Source: Opitutaceae bacterium (GTDB lineage Bacteria > Verrucomicrobiota > Verrucomicrobiia > Opitutales > Opitutaceae). Taken from it: a stretch of 64,000 nucleotides of DNA. The notes under the pieces were generated by a model, which was not told where the DNA came from, ran no database searches, and saw only the letters and a list, made by a program, of their open reading frames with translations. Positions 60,720 to 64,000 of this stretch are shown here, piece after piece; the first letter of the stretch is position 1, and every line of letters starts with the position of its first letter. The position numbers and the translations under genes are program-made. The stretch spans positions 744,001 through 808,000 of the forward strand of contig JAEUHC010000019.1 of NCBI GenBank assembly GCA_016794785.1, written 5' to 3'.

Positions 60720-61298
60720 ATGCGCGTCGTCATCCTCGGTTCCGGCCGCGGCTCCAATGCCGAGGCGATTCTCCTGGCCCAGCAGGCGGGCAAGCTGGGC
60801 CGCGCCCGTGTCGTGCAGATTTTTTCCGACAAGCCAGACGCCGGCATCCTCGCCCTCGGCCCGCGCTTCGGCGTGCCGGCCAGCTTCCTCGACGCCGCGC
60901 CCTACAAGACGAAACTCGATGGCGCCGGTGAGCAGCACTACATCGCGGCGATCGAGGCGTGCCGGGCGGATCTGATCGTGCTCGCGGGCTTCATGCGCGT
61001 GCTGAAGATGCCGTTTCTCGCGCACTTCGAGGGCAGGATTATCAACCTCCACCCGAGCCTGCTCCCGAGTTTCCCCGGGCTCGATGGCATCGGGCAGGCG
61101 TTTCGCCGCGGCGTGAAGATCGCCGGCTGCACTGTGCATCAGGTCACGCTCGAAGTGGACGGTGGCCCGATTCTCGATCAAGCGGCGGTGCGCGTGGAGG
61201 ACGGTGACACCCTGGAATCGCTCGCGCAAAAAATCCACGCCGCCGAGCATGCGCTGCTGCCTGCGGTGATCGCGCGGCTGAGCGAACGCGGAGCCTGA
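60720..61298 (+). CDS. purN: Phosphoribosylglycinamide formyltransferase
   Basis: Formyltransferase of 192 residues in purine synthesis: transfers formyl from 10-formyl-THF to GAR. Family signatures: VVILGSGRGSN at the start, N109 and H111 in INLHPSLLPSFPG, and D147 in VTLEVDGGPILDQ; all three catalytic residues are conserved. The loop after HPSLLPSFPG reads LDGIGQAF, whereas many relatives have HTHxQA; this may be a lineage variant. Length is a little short of E. coli PurN (212). ATG at 60720. It follows rfaE2 immediately and precedes the creB-like regulator by 6 bp. Confidence 0.9.
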   Translation: MRVVILGSGRGSNAEAILLAQQAGKLGRARVVQIFSDKPDAGILALGPRFGVPASFLDAAPYKTKLDGAGEQHYIAAIEACRADLIVLAGFMRVLKMPFLAHFEGRIINLHPSLLPSFPGLDGIGQAFRRGVKIAGCTVHQVTLEVDGGPILDQAAVRVEDGDTLESLAQKIHAAEHALLPAVIARLSERGA

Positions 61299-61304
61299 CC
61301 CGTC

Positions 61305-62066
61305 ATGGAGGAACGGCCTCGCATCCTGATCATCGAGGACGAGCCCGCGATCGCGGACACCTTGATCTACGCGCTCGGCACGGAGGGCTTTGCGCCCGAA
61401 TGGTGCGCGACGGGCCGGGCCGGGCTGGCCGCGATGGCGGCAAAGCCCTTCGCCTTCGTGGTGCTCGACGTGGGCCTGCCCGACGGCACCGGCTTCGAGG
61501 TTTGCAAACAGATCCGTGTGCACTCGGCGGTGCCGGTGCTCTTCCTCACCGCGCGCAACACCGAGCTCGATCGCGTGCTCGGGCTCGAGTTGGGCGGTGA
61601 CGATTACCTCGTGAAACCCTTCAGCCCGCGCGAACTCACTGCGCGCGTGAAGGCCATCCTGCGGCGGACGAGCGCTGGCCATTCCACGGGGGGTGGGGCC
61701 GCTGCTCCGCAGCGGCCTGAGTTCCCTGACGCGAATCCGCCTGCAACCCAGGCCGGCTCGGAGAGCCGGCCCCACCAGGAAATCCTCGTCGATGCCGAGC
61801 GCTGCGCGATTCGCTACCGCGGCGTGGCGCTCGATCTCACGCGCTATGAATTCCGGCTCCTGAAGGCGCTGGCGGCCCGGCCTGGCCGGGTGTTCACGCG
61901 CGATCAGCTCATGACGGCGGCGTGGGAGGATCCGGGCGCGAGCCTCGACCGCACGGTCGATGCGCACATCAAGACCCTCCGCGCCAAACTCCGCGCAATC
62001 ACGCCCGACGATGACCCGATTCGCACGCATCGGGGGCTGGGCTATTCCGTGCGCGAGGCGGGATGA
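61305..62066 (+). CDS. creB: CreB-like response regulator with repeat-derived linker
   Basis: OmpR-type regulator of 253 residues. The receiver has E11/D12, phosphoacceptor D55 (VVLDVGLPDG) and K104 (YLVKPF). The winged-helix domain begins near 160 (ILVDAERCAIRYRGVALDLTRYEFRLL) and ends with THRGLGYSVRE. Between them residues about 130-157 (Gly/Ala/Pro-rich) come from an 83-bp palindromic element (61693-61775) and make the linker much longer than in usual regulators. Assignment as CreB rests on the downstream CreC-like kinase, a CreD-like protein and the TTCAY repeats matching the CreB tag. It starts 6 bp after purN. Confidence 0.86.
   Translation: MEERPRILIIEDEPAIADTLIYALGTEGFAPEWCATGRAGLAAMAAKPFAFVVLDVGLPDGTGFEVCKQIRVHSAVPVLFLTARNTELDRVLGLELGGDDYLVKPFSPRELTARVKAILRRTSAGHSTGGGAAAPQRPEFPDANPPATQAGSESRPHQEILVDAERCAIRYRGVALDLTRYEFRLLKALAARPGRVFTRDQLMTAAWEDPGASLDRTVDAHIKTLRAKLRAITPDDDPIRTHRGLGYSVREAG
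61693..61775. repeat. Palindromic element B, in-frame copy within creB
   Basis: This 83-bp copy of the element at 55784-55867 shares the same ends (GTGGGGCC and GGCCCCAC), the hairpin GGCCGCTG-CTCCG-CAGCGGCC and the identical second hairpin GGCCGGCTC-GGA-GAGCCGGCC. In the first hairpin the T-A pair of the other copy is replaced by G-C, so pairing is maintained. It codes for the linker of the response regulator without breaking the frame. Confidence 0.88.
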
Positions 62067-62070
62067 AGCC

Positions 62071-63444
62071 GTGAGAATCCGCACGGCGATCTTTGGGGTC
62101 TATCTCCTGGCTTCGGCGGTCGGTCTCGCCGTGTTGATGGGCTTCGTGCTCCGCGACGTGCGGCTGCGCTACGTCGAGTCGATGCGCCGGACGCTCGCCG
62201 ACACCGCGACGGTGCTGGCCGCGCTGCTCGAATCGGGCGCGGCCCGGGCCAACGGCGGGAGCGATTTGGCCGCGGCGTGGCGCGAGGATCTGCCGGCGCT
62301 CGCGCGCACGAGCGGGACGCTGCGCGTGTATGTGACGGATGCGCGCGGCCGGGTGATTTTCGACGGCAACAGCGGGCGCGACGTGGGGCGCGACTACGGG
62401 CTGCCGAAACCGGCGGGTTACGATGAGCCGGATAACGCGAGCATGGTCGGCGGCGAGTTGCGGGTGATTGCACCGGTGAGCAAAGAAGGGGCGGTGGTGG
62501 GCTATGTGGGAGTGGCGCGGCCCTTGATCTCGGTCACCGAGGCCGTGTGGCGGGCGCGGGTGCGGCTGGCGTTGGGCGCGGGTGCCGTCGCGCTCGTGCT
62601 GGTGATCGCGGGCTGGTGGATCGCGGCGAAGCTCACCCACTCGCTCGAGCGGCTGACGCTCTACGCGCAGACCGTGCGCGACGGCCGGCCGGCGCGGCCG
62701 CCAGCCTCGCGGGCGAAGGAAATCGCGGCGCTCGTGCAGGCCTTTGAGGAGATGCGCACGGCGCTGGAGGGTAAGGCCTATGTCGAGCGCTACACGCAGA
62801 CGCTCGCGCACGAGCTGAAGGCGCCGCTCTCGGCGATCCGCGGTGCGGCGGAGTTGCTCGGCGAGGAGATGCCGCGCGAGGAGCGGGCCCGCTTCATCGC
62901 GAATCTCCGCGCCGAATCGGCGCGCGTGCAGCGGGTGGTCGATCAACTGCTGGAACTCGCGGCGCTCGAGGCGCGGCGGGCGCCGGCGGAGTTTGCGCTG
63001 ATCGATTTGCGCGCGGTGGTCGATGAGGCGCTGGCGGCGGCGCGGGGGTTCGCGCAGGCGCGGGAGGTCGCGTTGAAATTTGAGGGCGGGGTGAAAGCGC
63101 AGGTGCGGGGCGAGCGCGTCCATCTCGGCCATGCCCTCGGCAACCTCGTGCAAAACGCGATCGAGTTTTCGCCGCCGGGCGGCGTGGTGACGGCCACGTT
63201 GGAGGTGGAGGCGGGGCGCGCGGTGGTGCGCGTGGACGACACCGGGCCGGGCGTGGCGGCGTATGCCTTGGACAAGGTCTTTGATCGGTTTTTCTCGCTG
63301 CCGCGTCCGGACACCGGGCGCAAGAGCAGCGGGCTCGGCCTGAGCATCGTGCGCGAGGTGGCGCGGCTGCATGGGGGCGAGGTGACGCTCGAAAACCGCG
63401 CGGAGGGCGGGGCGCGGGCCACACTCTCGCTGCCGGTCGCGTAG
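62071..63444 (+). CDS. creC: CreC-like sensor histidine kinase
   Basis: Kinase of 457 residues starting with GTG at 62071, 4 bp after creB. First membrane helix about 7-28, periplasmic PAS/Cache-like part (about 30-165; VYVTDARGRVIFDGNSGRDVGRDY is typical of CreC), second helix about 170-190, then HAMP, the H-box with His247 (LAHELKAPLSAIRG), N-box (LVQNAIEFSP), G1 (DDTGPGV) and G2 (SGLGLSIVRE). It would phosphorylate CreB in response to a metabolic or envelope signal. The order creB-creC-creD is the same as in Proteobacteria. Confidence 0.91.
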   Translation: MRIRTAIFGVYLLASAVGLAVLMGFVLRDVRLRYVESMRRTLADTATVLAALLESGAARANGGSDLAAAWREDLPALARTSGTLRVYVTDARGRVIFDGNSGRDVGRDYGLPKPAGYDEPDNASMVGGELRVIAPVSKEGAVVGYVGVARPLISVTEAVWRARVRLALGAGAVALVLVIAGWWIAAKLTHSLERLTLYAQTVRDGRPARPPASRAKEIAALVQAFEEMRTALEGKAYVERYTQTLAHELKAPLSAIRGAAELLGEEMPREERARFIANLRAESARVQRVVDQLLELAALEARRAPAEFALIDLRAVVDEALAAARGFAQAREVALKFEGGVKAQVRGERVHLGHALGNLVQNAIEFSPPGGVVTATLEVEAGRAVVRVDDTGPGVAAYALDKVFDRFFSLPRPDTGRKSSGLGLSIVREVARLHGGEVTLENRAEGGARATLSLPVA

Positions 63445-63446
63445 GG

Positions 63447-63484
63447 TTCATCGCGATTTCATCCCCGCTTCATCAAGGCTTCAC
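63447..63484 (+). promoter_or_regulatory. CreB-tag-like direct repeats upstream of creD
   Basis: Four half-sites with exactly 11-bp period: TTCAT (63447), TTCAT (63458), TTCAT (63469), TTCAC (63480), each separated by 6 unconserved bases. The known CreB binding site of E. coli is TTCAC-N6-TTCAC. This array would hold two or three overlapping sites directly before creD. The last half-site ends 23 bp before the ATG, and no -10 element is evident in between. Confidence 0.72.
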
Positions 63485-63507
63485 CGGGGTGGGAGAAGCT
63501 GGCGGGC

Positions 63508-64000
63508 ATGGAAACTCCTCCTGTCATCCCGTCGCGTGTGTCGTTTGCCCGGCGCAATGCGATCACACTCAAACTGCTGCTGGTCGCCGCGCTCGTGCTG
63601 TTGCTACACGTGCCGCTGCACCTCCTGAATTCCTTGCAAGTGGAGAGGGCGAAGACGCACACGCGGGCGCTGCCCGGCTTCATCATGCGTGCGGCGTCCG
63701 CCTCGCCGGGCGAGCCCCTGACGGCGCATCCGGTGTTCGATGCCTACCGCACGGTGGGACGCGCGCTGAAATATGCGGTGCTTGTGCTGGCGCTGATCTT
63801 CACGGCGTTCTTCCTCTTCGAGATTCTCGGTGGTCTGCGGCTGCACGTCGCGCATTACGCATTGGTGGGCGCGGCGCTGTGTTTGTTTTACCTCGCATTG
63901 CTGGCGCTCGGCGAAGTCACGGATCCGGGCGTGGCCTATGCGGGCGCGGCGGTGGCGTCGTCGTCGCTCATTGTGTGCTACAGCGCGGCGATTTTGCGGA
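63508..64000 (+). CDS. creD: CreD-like inner membrane protein with shortened periplasmic part, 5' portion
   Basis: Open from the ATG at 63508-63510 to the window edge (164 codons). One membrane helix (about 19-42, LKLLLVAALVLLLHVPLHLL) is followed by only about 45 residues before a segment that matches the C-terminal membrane part of CreD: RTVGRALKYAVLVLALIFTAFFLFE, LRLHVAHYALVGAALCLFYLALLALGE and SSSLIVCYSAAILR. In E. coli CreD, some 250 periplasmic residues stand between these parts. So this protein lacks almost the entire periplasmic domain but keeps the frame, which suggests a real short form. It is the third gene of creBCD, preceded by CreB-tag-like repeats. The C-terminus is not visible. 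Confidence 0.8.
   Translation, partial: METPPVIPSRVSFARRNAITLKLLLVAALVLLLHVPLHLLNSLQVERAKTHTRALPGFIMRAASASPGEPLTAHPVFDAYRTVGRALKYAVLVLALIFTAFFLFEILGGLRLHVAHYALVGAALCLFYLALLALGEVTDPGVAYAGAAVASSSLIVCYSAAILR

Overview
The window is very GC-rich (roughly two thirds G+C by eye) and reads like a member of Verrucomicrobiota, most probably Opitutaceae. The reasons are a cluster of secreted sulfatases, large TonB-dependent receptors with an LSPFxV motif after the signal peptide, Tat-exported sugar enzymes, ThuA-like and Gfo/Idh/MocA proteins, and few Shine-Dalgarno sequences. The taxonomic call is inference; there is no rRNA or marker gene here. No tRNA, rRNA, CRISPR array or complete insertion sequence was recognised.

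Layout. 1-900: start of a secreted discoidin-domain protein that leaves the window. 982-13633: seven secreted S1-type sulfatases, all on the minus strand, with a PIN/antitoxin pair and an esterase between them. 13831-16565: a secreted ConA-like protein, a sterol-desaturase-family oxygenase and an esterase. 16677-25060: a membrane-anchored PQQ-type propeller (+), then a minus-strand run of TonB receptor, lactonase-like amidohydrolase, kelch protein, endonuclease/phosphatase-fold protein and a SUMF1-like lipoprotein. 25249-32072: Tat-exported mandelate-racemase-type enzyme (+), M20 amidohydrolase, cupin, MFS transporter and acetylxylan-esterase-like hydrolase. 32248-41611: three plus-strand TonB receptors, the last two being tandem paralogues separated by a strong terminator. 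42083-45350: a second enolase-superfamily enzyme, then arsM-arsN2-sigZ. 45465-49008: a translationally coupled operon of DSD1-like PLP enzyme, GntP permease and M19 dipeptidase. 49118-55647: two ThuA-like proteins, a WD40 protein, an AlkD-like protein, a small membrane protein and a Tat-exported Gfo/Idh/MocA lipoprotein. 55902-60156: a xylose-type ABC importer (xylFGH) interrupted by a four-helix-bundle S23 cassette. 60218-64000: rfaE2, purN and a creBCD locus whose creD leaves the window.

The left two thirds is a polysaccharide or sulfated-glycan uptake and processing region (receptors, sulfatases, esterases, lactonase and dehydratase) without a single recognisable glycoside hydrolase or polysaccharide lyase. 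The only SUMF1-like protein present lacks one of the two catalytic cysteines of formylglycine-generating enzyme and is a lipoprotein, so sulfatase maturation must be encoded elsewhere.

The most unusual signal is in the right quarter. It is a family of bipartite palindromic elements (two hairpins within a larger inverted repeat, with compensatory stem changes between copies). They occur between genes and also in frame inside coding sequences at domain linkers (creB, xylG, WD40 gene). Close to them are an S23 cassette bounded by inverted repeats inside the xyl operon, a four-fold TTCAY repeat at 11-bp spacing matching the known CreB binding tag just before creD, and a creD that lacks its large periplasmic domain.
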